Assembly (NCBI GenBank): GCA_002305315.1 | Contig: DBQQ01000016.1 | Location: 1 to 64,000 of the forward strand | DNA: 64,000 nt | Direction of reading: 5' to 3' | Source of the DNA: Clostridiales bacterium UBA1390 | Lineage (GTDB): Bacteria; Bacillota; Clostridia; Lachnospirales; Bianqueaceae | Shown: in pieces, positions 37,189 to 46,661 of the stretch | How positions within the stretch are numbered: position 1 is the first letter of the stretch | How the letters are laid out: the number at the start of each line of letters is the position of its first letter | Program-made: the position numbers and the translations under genes | Notes under the pieces: generated by a model | What the model saw: only the letters and a program-made list of their open reading frames with translations | Databases searched by the model: none | What the model was told of the DNA's origin: nothing

Positions 37189-38252
37189 AAGCGTTTGATT
37201 TAAATTTTTATAAAAACAAAAGAGTTTTTATTACGGGACATACGGGTTTTAAGGGCTCATGGCTTTGTAAGCTGCTCGCAAATGCGGGAGCTAGTGTTTT
37301 TGGATATGCATTAGAACCACCGACACGTCCGGCACTCTATGATATCGCACAGATTCAGAAGGATGTTCATTCTGTGATTGGTGATATTCGAGATTATAAT
37401 TCGCTAAAAAAAGCTTTTGATGCAGCCCAGCCGGAAATCGTATTGCATTTGGCGGCACAGCCAATTGTTCGCGATAGTTATAAGGATCCTGTATACACAT
37501 ATGAAACGAATGTGATGGGAACAGTTAATATTCTGGAGTGCGTTAGAAAAACAGAGTGTGTAAAATCGTTTTTGAATGTTACGACAGATAAGGTATATCT
37601 AAATAAAGAGTGGGCATGGGGATACCGTGAAAATGAAGAATTAGACGGATATGATCCGTATTCAAACTCTAAATCGTGCTCGGAACTTGTTACTCATAGT
37701 TATAAAAACAGCTTTTTCAATAATGGTCAGGTAGCGATTTCAACGGCTCGTGCAGGAAATGTCATTGGAGGAGGAGATTTTGCGAATGACCGGATCATTC
37801 CGGACTGTATTCGTGCAGCCATGAAACATGAAGATATTGTAGTAAGAAATCCGTATTCGACACGTCCATATCAACATGTACTAGAACCTTTATATGCCTA
37901 CTTGATGATTGCGGCTATGCAGTATCAGGACGGGAAATATGCCGGTTATTATAACGTAGGCCCCGATGATGTCGACTGCTTTCAGACGGGTGCGTTAGTC
38001 GATTTGTTTGTCAGCAAATGGGGGGAAGGAATGCGATGGATTGATCAGTGTGATGGAGGCCCCCATGAAGCGAACTTCTTAAAGTTGGACTGCTCAAAGT
38101 TAAAATCTACATTTAACTGGAAACCACATTGGAATCTCGAAATGGCCATGGAAATGGTGGTTGAGTGGAGCAAGTGCTGGATAGAGGGTGGAGATGTGCG
38201 TAGTTGTATGGACAAGGAAATTCATACGTTTCTTTCTGGAGAAAGACAATGA
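37185..38252 (+). CDS. rfbG: CDP-glucose 4,6-dehydratase
   Basis: 355-residue SDR enzyme converting CDP-glucose to CDP-4-keto-6-deoxyglucose. NAD loop GHTGFKGSWLCKLLANAG, the active-site NVTTDKVYLN, and Y-x-x-x-K in YDPYSNSKSCSEL are present. The family C-terminus NWKPHWNLEMAMEMVVEWSK is intact. It overlaps rfbF and the Nudix gene by 4 bp each, so the three are translationally coupled. Confidence 0.95.
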   Translation: MKAFDLNFYKNKRVFITGHTGFKGSWLCKLLANAGASVFGYALEPPTRPALYDIAQIQKDVHSVIGDIRDYNSLKKAFDAAQPEIVLHLAAQPIVRDSYKDPVYTYETNVMGTVNILECVRKTECVKSFLNVTTDKVYLNKEWAWGYRENEELDGYDPYSNSKSCSELVTHSYKNSFFNNGQVAISTARAGNVIGGGDFANDRIIPDCIRAAMKHEDIVVRNPYSTRPYQHVLEPLYAYLMIAAMQYQDGKYAGYYNVGPDDVDCFQTGALVDLFVSKWGEGMRWIDQCDGGPHEANFLKLDCSKLKSTFNWKPHWNLEMAMEMVVEWSKCWIEGGDVRSCMDKEIHTFLSGERQ

Positions 38253-38806
38253 ACCTTACAGAGGCAATTTGCTGCTTTAAGGACGTGATGAATTTTGAAG
38301 GTTTAAATCCAGAAAAAGGACTGGGGACGGAAGTCTTTTGCTTTGCATCTACGCTGATGCCAGTGATCAATGTAGACCTGTTAACAATAAATGATAAAAA
38401 AGAGATCTTGTTGTCATGGCGAGATGATCCACATTGCGGTACAGGATGGCATGTACCTGGCGGCTGTATTCGTTTTATGGAAAGGATAGAAAAGCGCATA
38501 CAGGAAACGGCAAAAAACGAAATAGGGATCAATGTAACTTTTACACAAGACCCCGTAAAAATTTTCGAGATTTTATCGAGAGAACAAAGACAGGGAATAG
38601 AAGATCAAAGGGAGCGGGCGCATTTTATTACATTAGTCTATTTGTGTAAGGTTCCTGAAGATTATGTTATTCCGTTAGAAAAAAGCAAACAAGGACAGGT
38701 AGGAGCATTAAAATGGTTTGCGGATTTACCGGAAGACCTGATACCGATTCAAGAATGTTATCGAACAAATTGGGATAACATCAAAAAAGTCATCATGGAG
38801 GATTAA
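38249..38806 (+). CDS. Nudix hydrolase of the GDP-mannose mannosyl hydrolase type
   Basis: 185 residues. A Nudix fold is indicated by GTGWHVPGGCIRFMERIEKRI and NEIGINVTF. The canonical GX5EX7REUXEEXGU box is degenerate (the RE pair is ET, one Glu is Asn), as in GDP-mannose mannosyl hydrolases, which hydrolyse nucleotide sugars at the sugar carbon. The frame is open from 38204, but the ATG at 38249 overlaps the rfbG stop and gives the expected N-terminus (MNLTEAICCFKDV). In this context it may trim or recycle CDP-sugars; that is inference. Confidence 0.82.
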   Translation: MNLTEAICCFKDVMNFEGLNPEKGLGTEVFCFASTLMPVINVDLLTINDKKEILLSWRDDPHCGTGWHVPGGCIRFMERIEKRIQETAKNEIGINVTFTQDPVKIFEILSREQRQGIEDQRERAHFITLVYLCKVPEDYVIPLEKSKQGQVGALKWFADLPEDLIPIQECYRTNWDNIKKVIMED

Positions 38807-38809
38807 AGA

Positions 38810-40153
38810 ATGTCGAATTGGAATAGCGAAAAAGAAGCTCGTGAACAGATTAAGACCATGGTAGCGAAATACTATCATGAGTTTAAAGAAAAGAAAACGC
38901 CCTATCGAGAAGGAGAGCGTATCACTTATGCGGCTCGCGTTTTTGATGAAAAGGAAATGTGTGCGTTGACAGATGCGACATTGGATTTTTGGTTGACAAC
39001 AGGACGCTTCGCAGAGCAATTTGAAAAGGAGTTTGCCAAATGGATTGGGGTAAAGTACGCACATCTGGTGAATAGTGGTTCTTCGGCGAATCTTATTGCC
39101 TTTATGGCGCTGACTGCTCCTGAATTAGGAGATCGCCAGATTAAAAAAGGAGATGAAATCATCACAGTTGCCTGTGGCTTCCCAACAACAGTGACACCAG
39201 CAATTCAGTATGGTGCTATCCCCGTTTTTGTAGATGTAACAGTACCTCAATATAATATTGATGTAACGAAGTTAGAGGAGGCACTTTCTTCTAAAACAAA
39301 GGCGGTTATGATTGCGCATACATTGGGCAATCCTTTTGACTTATCAGCAGTCAAAGCTTTCTGTGATGCACATAATTTGTGGCTTGTGGAAGACAATTGT
39401 GACGCACTTGGAACAGAATATACAATAGACGGAGAAACAAAATTCACGGGGACATGGGGAGACATCGGAACATCCAGCTTCTATCCGCCGCATCATATGA
39501 CAATGGGAGAAGGCGGTTGCGTCTATACCAATAACCCACAATTGCATCGCCTGATTCTCTCTTATCGTGATTGGGGACGTGATTGTATTTGTCCGTCCGG
39601 ACATGATAATTTCTGCGGCCATAGATTTGATGGGCAGTACGGCGAATTGCCGAAGGGATATGATCACAAGTATGTGTACAGTCATTTCGGATACAATCTA
39701 AAAGTTACCGACATGCAGGCTGCGATTGGATGCGAGCAGTTAAAGAAGTTTCCTTCTTTTATTGAGAGTCGTCGTCACAATTGGAAACGACTGCATGCAG
39801 CGCTGGAATCAGTCGCTGACAAAGTGATTTTACCGGAACCGGCAGAAAACAGTCTTCCCTCCTGGTTTGGTTTTCTTATATCTGTCAAACCCGAGAGTGG
39901 ACTCAACAGAAATGATGTGACCCGTTATATTGAAGAGCATAATGTTCAGACGAGACTCTTGTTCAGTGGTAATTTAATAAAACATCCATGTTTTGATCAG
40001 ATTCGTGGAACGGATGCTTATCGAGTGGTAGGAGAACTCACAAATACAGATTTTATCATGAATCATACATTCTGGGTAGGCGTATATCCCGGAATGACGG
40101 ATGAAATGATCGACTATATGGCAAAAGTGATCCAAGAGGCGGTTTCAAAATAA
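38810..40153 (+). CDS. rfbH: CDP-4-keto-6-deoxyglucose 3-dehydrase (E1)
   Basis: A 447-residue PMP-dependent enzyme removing the C3 hydroxyl of CDP-4-keto-6-deoxyglucose. The aminotransferase lysine is replaced by histidine in SFYPPHHMTMGEGG, the diagnostic feature of E1/DdhC that turns the fold into a dehydrase. HLVNSGSSANLIAF and VEDNCDALG are further cofactor contacts. DdhC also needs a [2Fe-2S] cluster and an electron donor; the partner reductase (E3/DdhD) is not in the window. It lies between the Nudix gene and the TPP enzyme. Confidence 0.95.
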   Translation: MSNWNSEKEAREQIKTMVAKYYHEFKEKKTPYREGERITYAARVFDEKEMCALTDATLDFWLTTGRFAEQFEKEFAKWIGVKYAHLVNSGSSANLIAFMALTAPELGDRQIKKGDEIITVACGFPTTVTPAIQYGAIPVFVDVTVPQYNIDVTKLEEALSSKTKAVMIAHTLGNPFDLSAVKAFCDAHNLWLVEDNCDALGTEYTIDGETKFTGTWGDIGTSSFYPPHHMTMGEGGCVYTNNPQLHRLILSYRDWGRDCICPSGHDNFCGHRFDGQYGELPKGYDHKYVYSHFGYNLKVTDMQAAIGCEQLKKFPSFIESRRHNWKRLHAALESVADKVILPEPAENSLPSWFGFLISVKPESGLNRNDVTRYIEEHNVQTRLLFSGNLIKHPCFDQIRGTDAYRVVGELTNTDFIMNHTFWVGVYPGMTDEMIDYMAKVIQEAVSK

Positions 40154-40173
40154 AAAAGTAGAGGAGAATGAAA

Positions 40174-42000
40174 ATGCAGCAGCGATTGGCAGACTATGTT
40201 GCAGATTTTTTGGTTGCGCGAGGTGTAACGGATGTATTCAGTGTGGTTGGCGGCGGTGCCATGCATCTCAATGATGCATTGGGACATAAAAAGGGCCTCA
40301 CTGTTACATACAATCATCATGAACAGGCTTGTGCCATGGCAGCCGAAGCATATGCTCGGTTGGATAATAGAATTGCTGCTGTTTGTGTGACAACGGGACC
40401 CGGTGGAACAAATGCACTTACTGGTGTTGTAGGTGGCTGGTTAGATTCAATTCCAATGTTTATCATTAGTGGACAGGTGCGTTATGATACAACCGCTCGT
40501 TATGCTCAGGTCTTTTCAGGTACATCTTTGAGAGCCATGGGAGACCAGGAGTATGATATAGTGAAGTCGGTTTTACCGATGACAAAATATGCAGTGATGA
40601 TCGAAGATCCTAAAACTATTCGGTATCATTTGGAACGAGCTTGGCATCTGGCAACGACAGGAAGGCCTGGTCCGGTTTGGATTGATATTCCTGTGAATTA
40701 TCAGGGTGGGTATATTGAAACGGACGAGTTGGTAGGATACGATCCTGTAGAAGATGATAGAAATTTGCCACCAGCTGTCAGTGAGGAAACAGTAAATCGT
40801 GTATTAGACAAGATTAAACGTGCTAAACGCCCTGTTTTTCATGCTGGATATGGTATTCGTCTATCCGGAGGGTATGAAGTGTTCCGCTCCGTTGCTCAAA
40901 AGCTGAATATCCCGATTGTAACGTATTGGAACGCGGTCGACTTGATTGAGGACGAAAACCCATTGTATTGTGGACGCGCAGGAAACATGGGAGATCGTCC
41001 AGGAAACTGGGCCATTCAAAATGCGGATCTGATACTTGCGGTTGGGACAAGAATTTCTATTCGACAAGTGGGATATAACTGGAAAACATGGGCCAGAGCA
41101 GCAGAAGTCATTATGGTAGATGTTGACCAGGCAGAAATGAAAAAGCCGACGCTCCATGTAGAGATGCCGATTTGGGCAGATGCCAAAGACTTTCTATCTA
41201 AGTTAGATAAGGCGGCTATTTTTCCGGTAAACGATCAGCCAGAATGGCTTGATGTTTGTCAAAGATGGAAAAAAGAGTATCCCGTTGTTTTACCAAAACA
41301 CTGGCAAGAGAATGGTTCGACTGCGAATGTGTATGCGTTTGTTCGGTATCTGAGCAGTCGACTTCCGGAAAACAGCTTAACAGCGGTATCAAATGGAGCT
41401 TGTTGTGTAGTTGGTAATCAAGCCTATGTGATCCAAAAAGGAAGTCGTATGGCGAATAATAGTGCCATTGCAAGTATGGGATATGGCCTGCCGGCGGCAA
41501 TTGGAACTTGCATCGGTGGAGGAAAAAGAACGACAATCTGCCTGGAAGGAGACGGTTCTATTATGATGAACTTGCAGGAACTTCAGACAATCATGACGAA
41601 CCGCTTGCCTATCAAAATCTTCTTAATCAATAATAATGGGTATCATTCGATTCGCATTACGCAGACGAACTTATTTAATAAGAATTTCGTGGGAATTGGA
41701 GAAGAATCGGGAGATTTGTCATTTCCGGAGTTTGGGAAAATTGCGAAAGCATTTGGATACCCTTACTTTGCTGCGCATAGTAATGAGGAGATGAAATCGG
41801 TGGTCGATAAGGCACTATCTGTGGATGGCCCGATATTCTGTGAGATTTTTACAGATACAAAGCAGGTATGGGAACCGAAGAGTAGTACGAAACGCCTGTC
41901 AGACGGAACGTTGGTAAGTCCGCCGCTGGAGGATTTGGCACCGTTTCTGCCGAGAGAAGAACTGAAAAAGCAGATGTTCATTCCTTTGGTGGATAAATAA
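40174..42000 (+). CDS. TPP-dependent acetolactate synthase-like enzyme, YerE-type candidate
   Basis: 608 residues in three TPP-enzyme domains. The activating Glu is in YNHHEQACAMAAEAYAR. A central FAD-type domain follows, and then the TPP/metal motif LEGDGSIMMNLQELQTIMTNRLPIKIFLINNNGYHS (GDG...NN). It is not a housekeeping IlvB, since it sits in a CDP-sugar operon directly after rfbH. The known precedent is YerE of Yersinia, which adds a two-carbon unit from pyruvate to C4 of CDP-3,6-dideoxy-4-ketohexose to give a branched octose (yersiniose). ATG 40174 has GAGGAG at 7 bp; ATG 40168 is too close to that site. Confidence 0.85.
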   Translation: MQQRLADYVADFLVARGVTDVFSVVGGGAMHLNDALGHKKGLTVTYNHHEQACAMAAEAYARLDNRIAAVCVTTGPGGTNALTGVVGGWLDSIPMFIISGQVRYDTTARYAQVFSGTSLRAMGDQEYDIVKSVLPMTKYAVMIEDPKTIRYHLERAWHLATTGRPGPVWIDIPVNYQGGYIETDELVGYDPVEDDRNLPPAVSEETVNRVLDKIKRAKRPVFHAGYGIRLSGGYEVFRSVAQKLNIPIVTYWNAVDLIEDENPLYCGRAGNMGDRPGNWAIQNADLILAVGTRISIRQVGYNWKTWARAAEVIMVDVDQAEMKKPTLHVEMPIWADAKDFLSKLDKAAIFPVNDQPEWLDVCQRWKKEYPVVLPKHWQENGSTANVYAFVRYLSSRLPENSLTAVSNGACCVVGNQAYVIQKGSRMANNSAIASMGYGLPAAIGTCIGGGKRTTICLEGDGSIMMNLQELQTIMTNRLPIKIFLINNNGYHSIRITQTNLFNKNFVGIGEESGDLSFPEFGKIAKAFGYPYFAAHSNEEMKSVVDKALSVDGPIFCEIFTDTKQVWEPKSSTKRLSDGTLVSPPLEDLAPFLPREELKKQMFIPLVDK

Positions 42001-42082
42001 AATTATTAAATAATAAAAATGAAATAATTATATATTTGAAATGATTATAAAAAAGCATTTTAAATAGCAAAGTGTAATAAAA

Positions 42083-42692
42083 ATGATAGAATCAAAAAAA
42101 AGAATTAGATGAATATATTAATTTAGAACGGACGTTATGGATTAGAAGAAATTATCCTAATAATATTCCAAAGAGGATCCATAGTAAGGAGTTAAGTTTT
42201 GTTTCTGCTTTACGTCATGTAGAATATTGTAGCTCACTAACAAGGCTTAGAAGAATAATCGAAGGAAGTATTTATTGGAAAATCAAATATAAAATATTAA
42301 GTAGAATGTGTAATGTTATGATTCCAATAAATGTGTTTGGAAAAGGGTTGTTGATAATGCATTTACAGAACATTGTCATATCATCACAAGTAAAGGTAGG
42401 AGAGTATTGTTGTCTTTTTCATAATGTGACTCTTGGTATAAAGCTAGGGAATGGGGATAATGGAAAATGTCCTGTAATTGGAAATGGAGTTACTATATGT
42501 TGTGGAGCAGGAGTTTTTGGCGATGTTTATATTGCAGATGAAATAACGGTTGGTGCGAATGCAGTGGTAACAAAAAGATGTGATGAAAAGCAAGTTGTTT
42601 TGGGAGGAATACCAGCTAAAATAATAGGTAGAAAAACAGGATTTTCTATGATTAAATTTAAGAATAATATAATAGAAGAGAGAGCAAAATGA
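42083..42692 (+). pseudogene. Serine acetyltransferase-like gene with a frameshift in an A8 tract
   Basis: The intact-looking part from 42306 encodes a left-handed beta-helix acyltransferase C-terminus (HNVTLGIKLGNGDNGKCPVIGNGV, ITVGANAVVTKRC, VLGGIPAKIIG). Open codons continue upstream to 42090. If one A is removed from the run of eight at 42094-42101, the frame joins an ATG at 42083 and gives a ~200-residue protein starting MIESKKELDEYINLERTLW. So this is a full gene put out of frame by one base, by mutation, reversible slippage or sequencing error. Such enzymes O-acetylate serine or, in polysaccharide loci, sugars. Its stop overlaps the next gene. Confidence 0.75.
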
Positions 42693-43594
42693 AAAGGGCA
42701 ATAATCACAGGGGCAACAGGTGCAGTTGGAACAGCATTGGTTAAAGAATTAGTAGCAAATAATATAGAAGTACTCGTTTTTTGCAGAGAAGGCTCAAAAC
42801 GCAATCAGAATATTTTAAAACATCCATTAGTTAATTTGAAGTACTATTCTCTTGATCAGCTTTTTGCAGTTGTAAATGATACAGACCAAACATACGATGC
42901 TTTTTTTCATTTTGCTTGGGAGGGTACAACAGGGGCTGCCAGAGATGATATGTACCTACAGAATCGAAATGTTCGATATACTTTAGATGCTGTTGAAGTA
43001 GCAAAGAGGTTTGGTTGTAGAAAGTTTATTGGAGCAGGTTCACAAGCTGAATATGGTCGGGTAGAAGGCATCTTGAAACCAAATACTCCTGCATTTCCAG
43101 AAACGGGTTATGGCATCGCGAAATTGTGTGCTGGACAGATGACGAGAGAATATGCGCATCAATTGGGACTAGAACATAATTGGGTTAGGATATTGAGTAT
43201 ATATGGACCTAATGACGGAGCTCAGAGCATGGTGATGTCTACCATAAATAAATTGCAAAAGAAGGAAATTCCACAATTCACAAAGGGGGAGCAGATGTGG
43301 GATTATCTTTACAGTGGAGATGCTGCGAGAGCCTTTAGGCTGATTGGAGAAAATGGGATAGATGGTAAGACTTATGTTCTTGGTAGTGGTCAAGCTAGAC
43401 CATTGGCGGAATTTATAAGGGAGATCAAGGATACAGTTGATTCTAAAGGGGAAATTGAACTTGGAAGGATACCATATGGTGAGAAGCAGGTTATGTTTCT
43501 ACAGGCAGATATAACTGAAATTCATGAAGATACAGGATGGAGCCCAGAGATTGATTTTAAAAGTGGACTAGAATCAATTATCAAATGGAGATGA
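42689..43594 (+). CDS. NAD(P)-dependent SDR epimerase/reductase of a nucleotide sugar
   Basis: 301-residue extended SDR. The cofactor loop is ITGATGAVGTALVKELV. The catalytic Y-x-x-x-K is in GYGIAKLCAGQM, with Ser in IGAGSQAEYG. The size and SGVSQAEYG-like context resemble RfbJ/CDP-abequose-paratose synthases. Given the gene order, it is the best candidate for reducing the keto group left after the RfbH/TPP steps (a YerF-like role), but it could also act on another sugar. ATGA overlap with the acetyltransferase gene. Confidence 0.82.
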   Translation: MKRAIITGATGAVGTALVKELVANNIEVLVFCREGSKRNQNILKHPLVNLKYYSLDQLFAVVNDTDQTYDAFFHFAWEGTTGAARDDMYLQNRNVRYTLDAVEVAKRFGCRKFIGAGSQAEYGRVEGILKPNTPAFPETGYGIAKLCAGQMTREYAHQLGLEHNWVRILSIYGPNDGAQSMVMSTINKLQKKEIPQFTKGEQMWDYLYSGDAARAFRLIGENGIDGKTYVLGSGQARPLAEFIREIKDTVDSKGEIELGRIPYGEKQVMFLQADITEIHEDTGWSPEIDFKSGLESIIKWR

Positions 43595-43604
43595 AGACTA
43601 AATA

Positions 43605-44633
43605 ATGATATATTTACCTGATGTTATAAATGTGGTGTATTGTAGTAGTAATTTTTTTTCGGAAGTATGTGCTGTTAGCATGACTTCTCTTTTTGAAAAT
43701 AATAAACATTTAAAAGAAATAAATGTTTATATAATTGATGATGGAATATGTAAAGAGAATAAAGATCGGATTCAACAAATATCAGAAAGGTATGAAAGAA
43801 ATGTTTACTTTCTTACTATGCCTGACCCATCGATATTTTTCTCGGATAATCGATTTACAATAAAGACTTTGGGTCATACATATGCAAGAATGATTCTTGG
43901 AGATGTGATTCCAGAGAATGTAGAACGTATTATCAGTCTGGATAGCGATACAATAGTACTTAATAAGATTGATGAGCTTTGGAGTACTGAGATGGGGGAG
44001 CATCCAATTGCTGGTGTAGATGATTGTATGGGGAAAGTTGCACTTGTTAAAACCCAGCATTTAAAAGAAAATTCTATACATTGTAATGCAGGAATGTATT
44101 TGATAGATCTTTCTGTTTGGAGAAAGGAAAATTGGACGAAACAATTTTATCGGTATATAAAAAGAATATTCGATAAAGGAATTGCTCTTGGCGGATATGA
44201 GGAAGAAGTGATCACTAAAGTTGTAGGGGAACGTATGATGATTCTTCCACCTAAATTTAATCTAATGACTCTGGAACAAGTATTCACATATGAAGAATTA
44301 TTACGTTTTAGAGAACCATTGAATTACTATACAAGAGAACAGATTGAAGAAGCTAGAAGAGAGCCGGTTATAACTCATACGACGAATTTTTTCTATGTAA
44401 GAAAAAGAGTGTATGAGGAGGGAAGTGACCATCCAATGCGAGTTCAGTATGAAAAATATCGTGCATTGACACCATGGAAAAATGATCCTCCAATGATGGC
44501 TAATTCTACATTGAAACAAAGGTTACAAAAGAATATTTGGCATATGATGCCAAAGGCGATGGCGATTACAATAGGTAATTTTGTCCGGAATGAAATTAGA
44601 CCAAGATTGGAGAAAAAACGAGATGATGAATGA
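43605..44633 (+). CDS. Family 8 glycosyltransferase
   Basis: 342 residues, GT8 type (retaining, LgtC/GspA-like). NVVYCSSNFFSEVCAVSMTSLFENN is the nucleotide-binding start, IISLDSDTIVLNKID carries the DxD metal motif, and FNAGMYLIDL-like HCNAGMYLIDLSVWR follows. It transfers a sugar from a UDP-type donor to the lipid-linked glycan at the cytoplasmic membrane face. The basic C-terminus may attach to the membrane. The next gene starts inside its last codons. Confidence 0.88.
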   Translation: MIYLPDVINVVYCSSNFFSEVCAVSMTSLFENNKHLKEINVYIIDDGICKENKDRIQQISERYERNVYFLTMPDPSIFFSDNRFTIKTLGHTYARMILGDVIPENVERIISLDSDTIVLNKIDELWSTEMGEHPIAGVDDCMGKVALVKTQHLKENSIHCNAGMYLIDLSVWRKENWTKQFYRYIKRIFDKGIALGGYEEEVITKVVGERMMILPPKFNLMTLEQVFTYEELLRFREPLNYYTREQIEEARREPVITHTTNFFYVRKRVYEEGSDHPMRVQYEKYRALTPWKNDPPMMANSTLKQRLQKNIWHMMPKAMAITIGNFVRNEIRPRLEKKRDDE

Positions 44634-45675
44634 CACGTCTAAATTGGAAGAAAGTACCTTATTGACAATTGCCATACCGACATACAATGGGGCAAGAACA
44701 ATAGGGAACATGTTGGATATTTTACTTCCACAGATAAACGATCAGGTGGAAGTGGTAATTGTAGATAATTGTTCTACAGATAACACTCCTCAAATTGTAA
44801 AAAAATATATGGAACGGTATAATAAAATTTCTTATGTCAGACAAGAGAAAAATATTGGAGCAGATGGAAATTTCCTTTATTGTATGAGAATGGCCAAAGG
44901 CAAATATATTCATCTTCTTTCGGATGATGATATTTTAACAGAAAATTCATTATCAAAAATTGTAGACTTTTTGAAAAATTCTCCAGATATGGGGCTGATT
45001 TATCTTGGAACGGCAAATTTCTATTCACATTATAATGGCAAAGAAAATTGTACAGCCCCTATAGCATTACCAGTTGAGAATTTGTGTATTAAAGATAAAA
45101 AAGTTTTTATGAGTTATGCAAGACATTATTGGGGATTTATTTCATCTTTTATTATATCCAGAGAAAAATTTAATCAAATTAAGAATCCTGAGCAATACTT
45201 TGGCACATATTGGCTTCAAAGCTATATTCATATATTATGTGTGAAAGATAGAGATACATTTTTAGGGGTGATTAAAGGAATTTGTATTGCAGCAGGTGTA
45301 TATATTACGCAGTCAAATTATGATACTAGTTTTGTAGATGGAATCAATTACAAAAGAATGTTAGATTTTGCCGTACAATATAAATTTGATAAAAAACAAC
45401 TGGATAAATTATATATTGATCGAATATGTCTCTTGGCAAGTCATGGTATTATTAAAGAAAAGGCGACAGGAAACAAAAAGATTAATAAAAAACAGTTGTT
45501 TAACTGTACAAAAAAAAATTGGAAAGCATGGATAAAGATATATCCAATGATGCTTGTACCTGTATGGATTTGCAGAGCATATATGCGATATTATAGAAGA
45601 AAAAAAAGAGTTGATTATGAAATGAGTTTAAACCGTGAGGGAGACATATCCACCGAGAGAATAAATAATATATAA
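44623..45675 (+). CDS. Family 2 glycosyltransferase
   Basis: 350 residues. The GT-A domain has TIAIPTYNGARTIGNMLD, VVIVDNCSTDNTPQIV and the acidic LLSDDDILTENSL (DxD equivalent). A hydrophobic segment near residues 305-320 could peripherally anchor it. The frame opens at TTG 44581 deep inside the GT8 gene; ATG 44623 with GGAG at good distance is more plausible, leaving an 11-bp overlap. The acceptor and donor are unknown. Confidence 0.88.
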   Translation: MMNDTSKLEESTLLTIAIPTYNGARTIGNMLDILLPQINDQVEVVIVDNCSTDNTPQIVKKYMERYNKISYVRQEKNIGADGNFLYCMRMAKGKYIHLLSDDDILTENSLSKIVDFLKNSPDMGLIYLGTANFYSHYNGKENCTAPIALPVENLCIKDKKVFMSYARHYWGFISSFIISREKFNQIKNPEQYFGTYWLQSYIHILCVKDRDTFLGVIKGICIAAGVYITQSNYDTSFVDGINYKRMLDFAVQYKFDKKQLDKLYIDRICLLASHGIIKEKATGNKKINKKQLFNCTKKNWKAWIKIYPMMLVPVWICRAYMRYYRRKKRVDYEMSLNREGDISTERINNI

Positions 45676-45688
45676 GTAGGAGATAATC

Positions 45689-46660
45689 ATGAAAAAATGC
45701 AATCCTGTTATAACTATTATTTCACCAGTTTATAAAACGGATTCAAAATTATTGATACAAAGTATTGATTCTATTCTTATGAATCCCTCGTTAGAATTTG
45801 AATTAATACTTGTTGATGATGGATCAGAAAATATAAGTGCAGTATTATGTGATGAGTATGCAGAAAAGGATGATAGGGTTCTTGTTATTCATAAAAAAAA
45901 CGGGGGAACTTCCACGGCACGGAATGCAGGACTAGCTCAGGCTAAGGGAGAATATATTTGCTTTATAGATAGTGATGATTATATTGAATGCGAGTTAATT
46001 TCAAAATTATTATACATTGCAAAAGATAGCCCGGATATAGTGTTTTTTAATGCAACCGCACATTATACAGATAAAATTGAACGGTGGGACTATATAACAA
46101 AAGATGAGAATGTTTCAGCAGAAGAAGCATTAAAAAGATTTTTAACAGGAAGGTTAATTCCATCCTGCTGGGCAAAAATGTTTAGAAGAGAGCTTACAAA
46201 AAACATGTATCTAAATGAAAAACTTTTACGTGGACAGGATGAAGAGTATTTTATACGGGTTTTATTATGTGCTCATAAAGTGTATTTTATGAACTATAAT
46301 GGATATCACTATGTAGTTCATACAGGAAGTGCAACAAAAATTCAATTTTCGGAAAAAGTATTTTGCATTGATGATGCACTCGGAATGGTTAAAGAGAATG
46401 TTCTGGAAAAATATCCATATTTTAAACGAGAGATTTCTGATTATATCGTAACAGGATTACTTTTAATGGCCCAACAATACGACAACTCGACAAATAAAAC
46501 AAGGAAAGATGAAAATAAGCTGAAAAAAATTTTCAAGTCGCATTTCAAGGACATTTGTATTTGTAAAGTTTCGTTGAAAAGGAAATGTGGTCTTTTAATT
46601 TTTGGTATAATTGGTTATAATGTGTACCATAATATAAATAAGTTAGTAAGAGGGAAATAA
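45689..46660 (+). CDS. Family 2 glycosyltransferase
   Basis: 323 residues. ITIISPVYKTDSKLLIQSID, LILVDDGSENISAV, GGTSTARNAGLAQAKGEYICFIDSDDY (canonical GT2 DxD) and LRGQDEEYFIR are all standard GT2 features, most like capsule/teichoic acid sugar transferases. Codon use is strongly A/T-ending as in the other genes of the locus. It lies 13 bp after the previous glycosyltransferase and 1 bp before the pyruvyl transferase gene. Confidence 0.9.
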   Translation: MKKCNPVITIISPVYKTDSKLLIQSIDSILMNPSLEFELILVDDGSENISAVLCDEYAEKDDRVLVIHKKNGGTSTARNAGLAQAKGEYICFIDSDDYIECELISKLLYIAKDSPDIVFFNATAHYTDKIERWDYITKDENVSAEEALKRFLTGRLIPSCWAKMFRRELTKNMYLNEKLLRGQDEEYFIRVLLCAHKVYFMNYNGYHYVVHTGSATKIQFSEKVFCIDDALGMVKENVLEKYPYFKREISDYIVTGLLLMAQQYDNSTNKTRKDENKLKKIFKSHFKDICICKVSLKRKCGLLIFGIIGYNVYHNINKLVRGK

Positions 46661-46661
46661 G

